The notes below the pieces were generated by a model that was given only the letters and a program-made list of their open reading frames with translations, made no database searches and was not told the DNA's origin. The position numbers and the translations under genes were made by a program. A stretch of 64,000 nucleotides of DNA. It comes from Rotaria sp. Silwood1. Its lineage: Eukaryota > Rotifera > Eurotatoria > Philodinida > Philodinidae. Each line of letters starts with the position of its first letter. Position 1 is the first letter of the stretch. Where the stretch lies: assembly GCA_905250075.1 (NCBI GenBank), contig CAJNOP010000088.1, positions 620,001-684,000 of the forward strand. The letters run 5' to 3'. Positions 12,137 through 23,522 of this stretch are shown here, piece after piece.

Positions 12137-12371
12137 AGTGTCACATATCCAAGATTTTGGAGATGCTACCACGTCTCCCGCGGGAGATGCCGCATCTCGC
12201 GCGAGAGATGCGGGTGTGGATGTGGGGGATGCGCATCTCTAAAGGAGATCTTACATCTCCAGTGGTGAATGACCACATCTCTCGAGTGTGGGTGTCGCGT
12301 CTCCCGCTGGAGACGCGGCATCTCCCACGGGAGATGTGGTGGCATCTCCAAAATCTTGGATATGTGACACT
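12137..12371. mobile_element. GC-rich 235-bp MITE with perfect 29-bp terminal inverted repeats
   Basis: The first 29 bases (12137-12165, beginning AGTGTCACATATCCAAG) are the exact reverse complement of the last 29 (12343-12371). The interior is a chain of small hairpin units of the form gcatctcNNNNgagatgc, with arms such as CTCCCGCGGGAG, TCTCGCGCGAGA, CTCCCGCTGGAG and CTCCCACGGGAG. It is far richer in G+C than its surroundings. Open frames crossing it on both strands are by-products of the palindrome. Flanks ACTCACACCCT (left, 4 bases away) and ACTCCACACCCT (right) are similar, but a target-site duplication is not certain. Confidence 0.75.
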
Positions 12372-13633
12372 ACTCCACACCCTTCTATTCGTTGGAGAAA
12401 TGGACAAAACCATGTTAAGTTATAAAGACATCAGATTTACAATGTAGTACACATAAATATGATGAAATATGCTAAAATACAAAATGCTCGTGTATGTTAT
12501 TGATCTTTGACTTCATCTTCGGGTTTTGAAAAACTGTTCTTATCTTTATTGTAATTTGAAAAAAAAAATCGATAATATCGCTGACAATCTACATGTATAT
12601 CGACATAGTGCTTGTAATTGTCACTAACTTGATGTTCAAGATTGGATTGATGAAAACTTTTCAGGACGACGGATCAGTCATGATGGTCCAAGAGACTGGT
12701 CTATCAGGTCTGCTGATTTCACATCAATAGGTTTTTTCTTGTTGCACTATCTTAAAGATATCGTGTACAAAAGCAACCTTCGAAACTTGGCTAATTTTAT
12801 GCAGTCAATTATCTCAGAATTTTCAACACTAAATTTTGGTATGTATCTGGAAAACTGAAAAGGTGCATCGATGTTTATGGACATGAATAAGAGCGTTTAA
12901 ATTAAGTTGCTCCATAATGTTAGTTTAAGTACTCACTGTAACGGGTAGAATTAACATTGTTTTGATTTTCTCATGTCACCAACTGAGAAAAAAGTCTTAG
13001 AAACGGGTATGGATCATTCCATAACATTTTTTTTTCGAATCTGTAACGAGTAACAAGTGCTTATTGACATTAATCTTACTAGTTCAAACCTGTATTTATT
13101 AACGTTTCTCTTATGAAAAAAAAACGTTGAGTAAATTTCTATTATTGAGCTACATTTCAGCTTGTGAAAATATTTAAAATTCTTATCATCTAATTATTTA
13201 CGGGTCATCCTGTCGTTCAAACTAATTGCCTTTCTGTTGGTTTCTCTTGTAATTGAGTCTGGTCTAGAGTCTTCATTTGTCCATTATAAACTATTATGTT
13301 AGCTTTCAATTTTCAACTAAAATCAGTTAACTTTTGTTCTTTAATCGTTTGTTTGACTAAAAACTTTACAGGAAATTCATTCGATGAATCCAAAAATTGA
13401 TTTCACTCAATAAACATTGATTCTATTCCAAAAAATCAGTCTATATCAGTGATTATATACACACACGCATATATATATATTGCTGTGTTCGTTTTTTATA
13501 AACAAGACCACAAAACTACAACATAAACAAGAAAAAAAAGATCAAACTCTGTGTATTTTAAGGAAACAAAATAACACAGATGCATATAGTTCAATGTACA
13601 GACACAAATATAGATGAAAACAAAAGCTTATTT
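12372..13633. other. intergenic, no gene seen
   Basis: 3' of the purine-synthesis-like gene, which is on the minus strand. AT-rich, with a short CA/TA simple repeat near 13457-13481. No other feature that I can support. Confidence 0.5.
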
Positions 13634-16600
13634 TTAATAAGCTGAAGATGCAATTGTCGGAGCAATATTGACTTTTCCCATACGTTTTTTTCCTTCATAA
13701 ATTATTTTTCCTGATGCAACCATGTCAATTGCTTTCGGATATAATTGTTGTTCAAGTGTACGTAAACGATTTTCTAATTGAATTTCATTTTCAATTGGTG
13801 TTACATGAATACTTTCTTGAGCAATAATAGGTCCATCATTATCTGTATCAGGTTCAGCTATAAAATGAACTGTAACACCTGTTATACGAACACCAGCTTG
13901 TAATGCATCACGAACTGGTGATGTACTATGACGAAATGATGGTAATAATGATGGATATATATTTAATAATCGACCACGCCATGCTTGAATAAACGATGGT
14001 GATAAACGACATGCATAACGATCAAGTATAACTAATTCACAACCATGTAATTGTAATTCATCATCTATTTTTTGATCCTTTAGAAAAAAAAATGAAGAAA
14101 CTAAATAATATGTGAAATTGAATGAATATTTACTAAATCATAATTTCTTGCAGCATATTTTTTTGGTTGAATAACTTTTGTTACAACAGATGGATAGACT
14201 TCATTAACACGAGCTATATCTGATAGACTAGCTAAAGTGGAAAGTACAAGAACAATTTCAAATGCACATTCAATTGTTGAAGTTGAATATGCAAGAAGAG
14301 AAAGTAATGAAGTATCTAGAAACAAAAAAATAATAATTAAAACAAGTTTCTTTTCTCTCTTCTTTTTCTTTTGTTACCATTTGTTGAAATGAGTACAGCA
14401 CAACGTGTTTTATCATTTGCAATTGGTTGTTTCATTCGATCTTTAGTAACAATCGAAGTATCATTTGATGTAAAACATGGTTTTGGATATTTAAATAAAA
14501 CATTTTTTAATTGAACAGTACGTGGTCGTGATTGTTGAGGTAAATGTATTGATTTATTACGTATTGGACTAGAATCTAAATAAAAATTCTACAATATAAA
14601 AGAATTTCAATTTAAATTAGTTACTTATTGAAGTAAATGTTCCAAGAAGAAAACATGATGTATATGTTTGAGTTAATTGTTGAAGAATATTTTCAACTGA
14701 AGATTTTTTATGATCAATTATAATTAAATAATCAATACCACAATTAAAATATTCAAACATTTCATCTTGACTAAAACCACTCTGAAAATATAAAAAGATA
14801 TTATTTATATTTTATTTGATCACGAAAACTTATGTGATACGATGTCAAAGCTTATATTAGATAAACATTTAGAATTTTATTGTTTTCTATTGTCATTAAA
14901 TCAAAATATGGAACTTTTTAATTATTTTGAAATAAAATTCCTGTATGAACTCTATGATGATGTTCATTTATCTCAACTATAAGTAACGAAAAGAATACTT
15001 ATTTGATCTTCCCAAAATGGAATATATAGCAGAAAGCTTTTTGGTTCCGGTCTAGAGAAAACTTTCCGAGAGCTTATTCGTATCACATCTAAAAAAATTC
15101 TACAATACTTGTTTTTAGCTTGATTTAGTTGACGAATAGCAACTCTTTTGAATCTATAGCACTTGTTGGGATACCTTTTTTTCTCGTAATTCTGGTCTCA
15201 AGCGTTGGAACGGAAACTAACGTTGATCCTACCAACCGTGTCTCGAGGCGATTTTAGTGGCTGGAAAAAAAGCAGATTGCATAAAACTTCATCAGTAAAA
15301 ATTAATTTTTTTCTCTATCAGGGTTTTTCTCCGAAAATAATACATTTCTATTTTAAAAGCCTCTTTAATAAGTATCGAATTTATTTATGATATGCCCTAT
15401 GATGATGAGTAATTTATCTAAGAATTCAATTATTGTGCAAAAGTCTGACGAAAGAAACTGTTAGCACAATCATTACGAGATTGTCTTATTCTATCTATTT
15501 CGAGACACATTGCTTCACCTTTCTTTAACTTAATCCTCCAGATATGCAATAAAGAAGTAGTTCGTATATTAAAACAAGAGTTTATTACCATACGGTCTTG
15601 AATCATATATCAACAACTTCTATCACAGTATGCTGGAAAGGAAAGAATCAAAATTTTAACTTCTATACTTCTTTGAGATCATGTGGCGGAAACAAGTGCC
15701 CTATGGAAATCTAACTGTATACCGAATTTCGGATGTCTTATTGCACCTTATTCGTACAAGTTAGCAAATGCTATTCATTGATTTAACTTATATGACCTCC
15801 AATCAGATTACAAGAAAAAAGTTGATCCTTAGACTATAAATTTTGACACTTTGTATAAAATATTTTCAAATGAATACTAGTTCTATTTACATTTTGATAA
15901 ATCCATGTAAAAATTGGTGGCATAACGGGCCATTGCTGTCCATTTAATTCTGCAGTTAATATTCCTGTTGATGAATCAAGTAATGATTGAATCACACGAG
16001 CAAGACCAATATCTAAATTAATAATTATCTAAGTAATCAATTACATAAATATATACCTTTTAAATAACGTATAATTTTAATGGTTCGATTTAAAATAAGT
16101 TCATTAATAATACTCGTTAATGTTGATGTTAATATCGATGATTTTTGTAATAATAATGAAAAAAAAGATTCTTCTTCACCATCATTATTTCGAAATGGTA
16201 ATATATCATTTAAATGAACATTTTTCTTTTGAAATAATTCTTTTAATTGAATATAACCTTGACTATTTATTGTACCTGAACTACATCGAAGTCCAATTAA
16301 TAAATCACCTTCATTTATTGTTGGATTATGTTTATCATTATTAAGTATAAATAATTCTCGATTACATATACCTGTACATAATGCATTAAATGATGATGAA
16401 TTTGACGTCGTTTTCAGTAATGTACAATTTAATTGTTGACATGCTTGTTCAATTCCTTGATAGAATCTTTGAATGGAACGTTCGTATGATGATATTGGTA
16501 ATGAACAACATTGAATATATAATGGACGAGCATAACTAAGATCATTAGCACAACGAACAGCTAATTCATAACCAAGATATTCAAATACGGTTTGACTATC

Positions 16601-19600
16601 ATTCATATCTTTATCATTTAAATTGAATAACTAAAAATAGAAAATAAAAAAAAACAGATTCAATAGAACCTTTTTTTTTTGGTTCGTTTATTAATGAAAA
16701 ACTTACAGCAGCCAGTGAATTTAAATTAATCGTGGATGAAACAAGAACTGGTTGTGTATAAGTTTTAAGATCAATCTTAGTTGAAAGATCAAAATATGAT
16801 TCTCCTTCGAAAGTATGTAAACTATCAGTAATTTTATTATTTTGATAAATATTCATATATTCTAATTTTGGAATATCGGATATGGAACCAAATGCACGTT
16901 CAAAATCCATTGGTTCACTGTCGTCATCCTCATCATCATCATTTGTTTCATCATCATTATCTTCAATTTGTTCGGAAGTTTTTAAATTTTGACCACGTGT
17001 TGTAATACTACGATTTGGCTTAGTTGGTACCGTTGAAATAGATTTTTTCTTTTTAGATTTTTTCTTTTTTCCATTTGTTAAACGACCTTGTAGAGAATTA
17101 GAATGTTCACCATGAACTTTATACCTAATGAAAAAGATAATGACATATCAGCAAAGATAGGACGGTTTATATCAAATAATTCTTTTGAAAATTACAATAC
17201 ATTTTGTTAATTATTGCTTTACCTCTTTATGATCTAATAACGAGTTTTGCGAAAGTTTCTAGTCAACATGTTTCTTCATTTGTCGATAAATAATAGGAGT
17301 TAGAAGAAATTTTAAAGCATTGAGTTAGGATTAAAATGTTATGCTCTCTCCGAATATAGGTTAGACGTTATGAGTGAATCTCACATACACTAAAAGACAG
17401 AGCGAACATTTGTCAACAAAATGATATTATAATCATCAGCTTTCTGTGATATTACCATCAATAAAAAGACTTTTAATAAAAGACGCATACTTATTAATTT
17501 CTAGATTTAAAAAAAAAACAGCTAGATTATTTATCAAAGATTGCCTCGAGACTATCGAGTTGTAGTTCATTTTGTACAAAGAACTGTTTTATTTTCGAAC
17601 CTTTCAAAGATTCACTTATAATTTCTAAGCTACGAGTTTAACAAAAATGACGGATATGTATTCAGAAAGAGCGTAACATTCTGATTTCAATTCAATGCTT
17701 TAAATTTTCTACTGACTCTTGTAATCGATTAACAGATGAAGGAATATATTGTCCAGAACTTTTCGCACCATACATTTATTAATCATAGATTTCAAAGAAA
17801 CAACTAATTTTTCTATAGTAATATGTAATAAAACATGATTATACATTTCCCAAGTATGAAGTATAAATAACAATAATTCATATGGTAGCTCAAAACTTAT
17901 AGGGCCCATTTTTTGCGGATAATTTATTATGCATTCTCGTTTGCAGGCGACTTCTTTACGAATATTGTCAATTATAAAAAAATATTTTCTAGCATTCAAA
18001 TAAAAATCATAGTTTATTTTTAGATCGTATGCCAACGGATTTGGCATATTTACATTCAAATGTATGTTTGGATTGGTCAGTCTCACGTTAGTAATGACCT
18101 CTAAACTAATCCAAATGCATTCAAATTTATGTAGATTTTCTATATATGAAATCTATAGAGAGATATCTTACCAATCAATAGTTCGAGATCCAATATCAGA
18201 TTTAAAGAAAAGATCATCAATATTCATTTGTTGTTTAATATATTCACAAGCAAGTACAGATTGAATTTGTGCTTCTTGTAATGTTGAACCATATCCAAGT
18301 ACATTGAAAATTCTTTCTCCATTTGTTGTTATATTACTTGTTTCTACTCCTCCTATAATCACATCTGTTTGATTATGAAATATTTTAACTTTATTATTTT
18401 TGGCTGCTGTTAATAAAATTTTATTTGGAATTGTTAATGGAATTTTTTTCGACGTTATTGTTGTATTAACACAATAAGCACGACGTTTTTTATTTGTTAA
18501 TGGTAAAACTGGTACAGACGGTAAATCAAGTGCATATTGAAGGAATACATCGGGTTCACATAAAGATAAAAGTACTTCACTTTCAGGCTCTTCAAATGTT
18601 GATTTATACTCAAGTAAACTAATTTGATTATAGTTTGTTCCTTGAATAAGTAAACGAAAACCAAATAAATGACGAATCGATGGTGCACATCGTAATGTTC
18701 GTTCAACAATACGTCGACGAATGAATGATAATTGTTTTGATGTTAAATATGGGCATGGACCATATGCACCAAAACGTAATGGATCTGATTCTATTATTGG
18801 TAATTGTGTATAATCACCATCACCATCACTTACAATATACAGTGTACATACATAATCATCATCCAACGAATAGCCATGTTCAACAATCGCTGATGGATTA
18901 GTTTCACCAAATAAGTTATCCTGAATAAAGATTCAATTTTTATCTAATCTGAATTTTTTACAACAAAGAAAAAAATATCTGAACTCATGATAATTAAAGA
19001 ATAACAACAATGGTTTGATAAAAAAGTTTAATCTCGAGATTATGTTATAAAATATGATCGAAAAATAAGTTAGGATAGTCCATCGCATGACATATTAGTC
19101 TTGAAGTATCTTGAATAAAAATCGAAAATAGATTTCGGTACGGTGATGGTACACAATAAACCCTCTCTCACATTGATGTCCGTATCCACACACTCTTGCT
19201 GAATTATTCTGTCATCAAAAGGTAACTCAACAAAGTGCTCATTCATTTTTTTGCCTTTTAAAAAAGTCTGCATTTATTTGAAAACGTTGAATTACAATTA
19301 AGACTTCGTGTTATTTTGGAATATATGTTCGAAATGTTTGTAAGACTTCTGGTTTAGACGTTATGAAGCGAGCTTTTAGATGCCCATAAATTAAGTGTGG
19401 ACGCAAAAAATTGACATTTATTTCTGCTATAGTCTCTTTCACTACATAATAGAAAAATAATTCAAGAAAATAGCCTAAATTGACGCGGTGTTCCTTACCG
19501 AAATATTCACTGTTGATAAATCACCTACAGCAAACTAATCACTAGTATATCATTTTAGAAAGAAATATGCGCTCTTGCATTCACCATATTTAAAATAATT

Positions 19601-21055
19601 TTTGCTTCTTACTTTTGGTGTGCAGAACTTCGTCTAAACTTAAACTACAGAGTCTCTAAAAAGTCGACTGATAACTTCTAAATAAGAAGCTCTACAAAGA
19701 TTCCGAACATATAATCGAAACTAATACAAATTTCTGATTCTATTATTGACAGACACACGGCTATACTTGGGATCCGTTGAAATATTGTCATCATTCATAG
19801 AGAACTTATCTAAAACAGTTGTTGCAAAAGTATGATTTCGTCCAAATGAACGAGAGAAAAATGCACTACTTTTATACTCAGTGATATAAAACGTGAATAC
19901 TAATTGTTAGTGAAATATTAAAAGAGGTCATCCTTAATTAATTCAGAATTCAACATGTATACTTTCATCTTATTAATCTCATCATAGAAAAACTGTTTAC
20001 CTGAAAAACTTCTTTAAGTATTTGTAAAGCATCATCCGTTGTTTTACAATTTATTATTCGATTTCCATTAATCGAACGGATAATCCATTCTTGTTGATTT
20101 GGATATCTAAACAAAAGACAAGCGGACACATAAAATTTTTCCTCTTCAAAATGTTCTTCTAATAACTCTTTTTGCATTACTTATTTAAAAAATTTTCTCC
20201 TTCATCTTGTTTTAAACAATGAATCCAATCTAATGTTGGTATACTATGTTTTGTCATAAATTGTTTTGCATTTAAATAATTATCACTTAATGCTAATGTA
20301 TCAACTGAACAACCTAAATAATGTACACCACGTTCATCTAATTGTGCTTCAAGATCTTCATAATAAAATGTTTTATTTAATGATATAACAAGATCGATTT
20401 GTTTTGTATCAACAAATTCTAAAATCTCTTTATCATTTTTTAAAATATTTGTTACTATTACAAATGTTTGATCAATTATAATTCCACTATTAGCTGGTGA
20501 ACAATAAATTTTAAAATTTCGTCGTTGAGATAATTTCCATACCAAAGCATGTTCACATGATGTTAAACCAAGTATAAGTATTGTTGCTGGTGTTGGTTGT
20601 GCTAATGATGTACATGTTGAATATGCATCATTATCATCTGTACGTGCAAGTACACGTTCAAATACATGTATATCAGATGTTGCTGTGTTAACATCATTAT
20701 TTAATGATTTTGTAAATAAAACTCGATCAATTAATTTTTGTAAAGTTTTTGAATAAATTTTTCTTGATGATGAAACAAATAAATTTCCTCCAAGTTCTTT
20801 TATATGTAATAAACGTTTTGTTGGAACTTCAATTATTGGTTGTGTTATTATGTCATCAACATGATCTAATTGTTCTTTTATTGAATCAGATGATAATTCA
20901 GTTTCATTATCAATCGATAAACCCGATGGATTATATTGAGTTTGAGCGACATTTGTCGACGACGATGACGACTGGTTCTCACCGTGACGAAAGGCGCCTG
21001 TTGAGGATATTCGCAACCGCTTGTTCACGACACCACGATTGTTCACCTGCGACAT
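13634..21055 (-). CDS. GART-like trifunctional purine synthesis homologue with degenerate active sites (1274 aa, 10 exons)
   Basis: Homologue of the GARS-AIRS-GART protein of de novo purine synthesis. Exons: 20181-21055, 20001-20106, 18172-18920, 16707-17124, 16057-16630, 15891-16012, 14781 down to 14625, 14378-14575, 14134-14315, 13634-14077 (3825 bp, no stop). Residues 1-156 are a Ser/Asn-rich extension absent from ordinary GART. A GARS-like domain (about 157-577) is followed by a linker with KKKKSKKKKS and an Asp-rich run, an AIRS-like domain (about 650-1000) and a formyltransferase-like domain (about 1055-1260). Fold-level alignment is clear (EHALVWKLSQ, GRLLNIYPSLLPSF, GVRITGVTVHF), but signature motifs are changed. 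GSGGREHAL is GLTSCEHAL and RFGDPE is TFEEPE. The AIRS GTDGVGTK and GGETAEMP sites are lost, and the formyltransferase catalytic His is Tyr1168. I infer a pseudoenzyme or repurposed paralogue. Introns of about 1 kb lie at 18921-20000, 17125-18171 and 14782-15890. Confidence 0.8.
15450..15620. repeat. degenerate dispersed repeat inside an intron of the GART-like gene
   Basis: Part of the 1.1-kb intron (14782-15890). It resembles 23812-23975, in the penultimate long intron of the Piwi gene. Shared blocks in the same order are GAGATTGT(C/T)TTATT, CTTCACC, CCTCCA.A.ATGCA and a TTCATTTATT-like stretch. Similarity is patchy, so this is a tentative call. Confidence 0.4.
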
Positions 21056-23522
21056 CTGAAAAAGATCGATTCAAGAAATCATTCAATATTTATTTAAAAT
21101 GAAATATATTCATTTAATAATACATATCAATAAGTGGAATAAATTAAGAAACATATTCTTTTTTATTCATAGGTTTCAATTTCAATCAGAAAAAAATAAT
21201 GAAAAAGATTATTTTCTAACAAAATTTTATAGATGAAAAGTCTACTATTTGTTGCTTGTTTATTTTCTTGTTTTTTTTATGCTTGTCATAGTAATGACCA
21301 ATTGAAAATAAAGAAAAACCTCCAAACTAAACAGATGTCGCATATTTACTTGACCAATTGATTTAAAGCAATAGCGCTAGTTTGATTTTCCTTATTATTG
21401 CTCTCGATTTAACCAATAATAATTGGATGACAACTTCATTTCTAATTGCAATAATCAATTGACAATAGAAAGGTCACAAAGTGCTTTAGAAGATACCGAT
21501 CACCAAAACACAGTTGGTATTGTTTAGGAAAATACTAGCATTTCTAAAGGTGTTCATGCCCAAGTGTCAAGAAACAAAAAATAACCAATAAAAAGTCATT
21601 AGTTTCTGTTGAACAATTACAAATGATAAGTCATCTAAACGTTTCACCACGGATATGGATCTCCTCTTCAACCATATGCTACACTCACTGGATCCTATAT
21701 CAGTGTTTCTCATGAAAATCTAAAACAACATGTACATGTAAACTGCGTTTTCATAAGTAAAATGTACCAATTAGAGTCATTGGTCAGGTCGAAGTTTGTG
21801 ACTTGGATGAAACGGAGTAAATTTTTTGTCTGTATTGATCTGTTACTTACTAAATAGAAGTGGTATTGTTGGTTTATAATGTCTTGCAACTTATCCAGCT
21901 AAAGTGGACTATGGTTGGTTAAAGTTGAGCAGAAGATTTCTTCAACAAGAAACAACAACTTATCCGTTCAAAAACTGTGGATAGGTTTTCATATATTGTC
22001 TTCAGATATATGTCATTTGTTTTGAATAATGATAATAATAAATGGTAATTGCCAGCGAAAATAAAGCATTTTTTGTACAAAAATGGTGGAAACAGAATCC
22101 TATTTGCTCTTATTATGTTTCAAACACTACTTAATCACTTTACAAAATAAAAATAACAGTACTATCGTTGAAGTAGGTGTGGGAGTGTGATTGTTAGTTC
22201 TAGTCTTCTCTTTACCCGTACTCAGCCTGGAGACATAACTTTTTTTTAATATTTTTCTAGTTTCGACACTTGTTCTTTGCGATACTATTTCTTTCGGTCT
22301 TTCTACGATCAATGATATGAGCTACTTACACTTTTTACATTCTCTAGCAGCAGATTCAACGTAATTCACAGTGCTGACAGTGATCATGAATGTACAAAAT
22401 GTATGTCGATTATTTCAACTTCAGTGGTCTTTTTCGAAAAACATTGTATGAAGACTTTTTTTAATAACTGGATCGTTATTCAAGATAAATATATATATAT
22501 ATTGAATCATAAAGAACTTGAGAATATTTGTACAAAATATTATGCTGACCATTTTTAGAAATAGTACTAGAGGAGGTTGGTCAATGATATTATCAAAATA
22601 GAAAAAGTAAAATTGTCAACACGAAAATATAATTCAATGATGTTGCAGGCTATGACTAATTTTTTCTGTGCAAACACGTTTTCGATGAACCCCGGTATAA
22701 AACGACATGAACAAATGCATCAGTAAGTTCCTAGTATTCAAATCATGCAATGAGTCAACTATGATTTGACAAAATTATTTTTATTTGCATAGATCTAAAT
22801 AGGATTGTGCAACTCTTATGCTAATATATCTGCTCTTCTTTTCAGTTTTCGTCTTAACGTTTGTTATTGCACCACATCAAAATATTTCAGTGTATATACA
22901 TGTAATGTTCTGTTATTGACAGGGTCGGCAGATGTCGAGTCAGTTACTTCACAATTTGCTGATAATGACTTTCTTGTTTACAGCCGAAACAATCCGAAAA
23001 CACCAAAAAAAAAACAAAAAATATCAAAAATCATCAAAAAAAATCATAAAATTAAAAATAAAGAAAAAAAAAAATGTGTAAGATTTGTTGAAATATTACT
23101 TCGAAATATTTGTGGACCTTTCTACGGCTCACAATCGTGCCTTGGTGTAAGGCGTTGGTAATAAACTGCTTGCGCAAATCGACTCCTTTTTTGTTAATTA
23201 TTAAGTTAAGTTTTAATATTCAGTTTTTTTTTTGATTCTTTATCTATTTAACCTACTTCACGAAACAAAACATGGAAAAAAGAAACAGCCCGTAAAGACA
23301 TCAACGAAAAAGAATCTTAAGATGTATGAACATATAATATATAAAATAAAACACTGACTAACGCTTATATGGTAACACACAAAACGATGAAATGAAATGA
23401 GAAAAATCAAAGAAGAAAATAACACAGCCGTTTCAAAAAACAAATGCTAATCTGTTAAACAAAATCATCAAATAGTTTTAATGAATAATGCAAAACAAAG
23501 ATAAATGCAAGATCTATTAAAT
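21056..23522. other. intergenic between the GART-like and Piwi genes
   Basis: Should hold the promoter of the GART-like gene and the 3' end of Piwi. I see no convincing gene. A Lys-rich open frame at 22805-23161 (+) lacks an ATG. A 49-codon ATG frame starting near 22932 has a hydrophobic start and a Lys-rich tail, but nothing else supports it. A short (AT)n run lies near 22491-22502. Confidence 0.45.

Noticed and set aside
12031..12447. Overlapping long ORFs on both strands around 12.0-12.4 kb
   Set aside because: They are produced by the GC-rich palindromic MITE, which lacks stops in several frames.
17709..18086. 125-codon open frame (-) inside a 1-kb intron of the GART-like gene
   Set aside because: No similarity that I recognise and no partner exons, and GARS-to-AIRS continuity requires this region to be intron. 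A nested gene cannot be excluded.
19070..19273. 67-codon open frame (-) in the first long intron of the GART-like gene
   Set aside because: Not part of the GARS fold. The flanking exons join perfectly without it.
20001..20177. Apparent ORF starting MQKELLEEHF on the minus strand, suggesting a frameshift in the GART-like gene
   Set aside because: Its first half is an intron (20107-20180, GTAATG..TTTGTTTAG). Splicing joins exon 1 to YPNQQEWIIRS in frame and fits the GARS alignment, so no frameshift is needed.
22805..23161. 118-codon Lys-rich open frame (+), with a 49-codon signal-like ATG frame inside
   Set aside because: The long frame has no ATG. The Lys run comes from poly-A tracts, and the short frame has no independent support.
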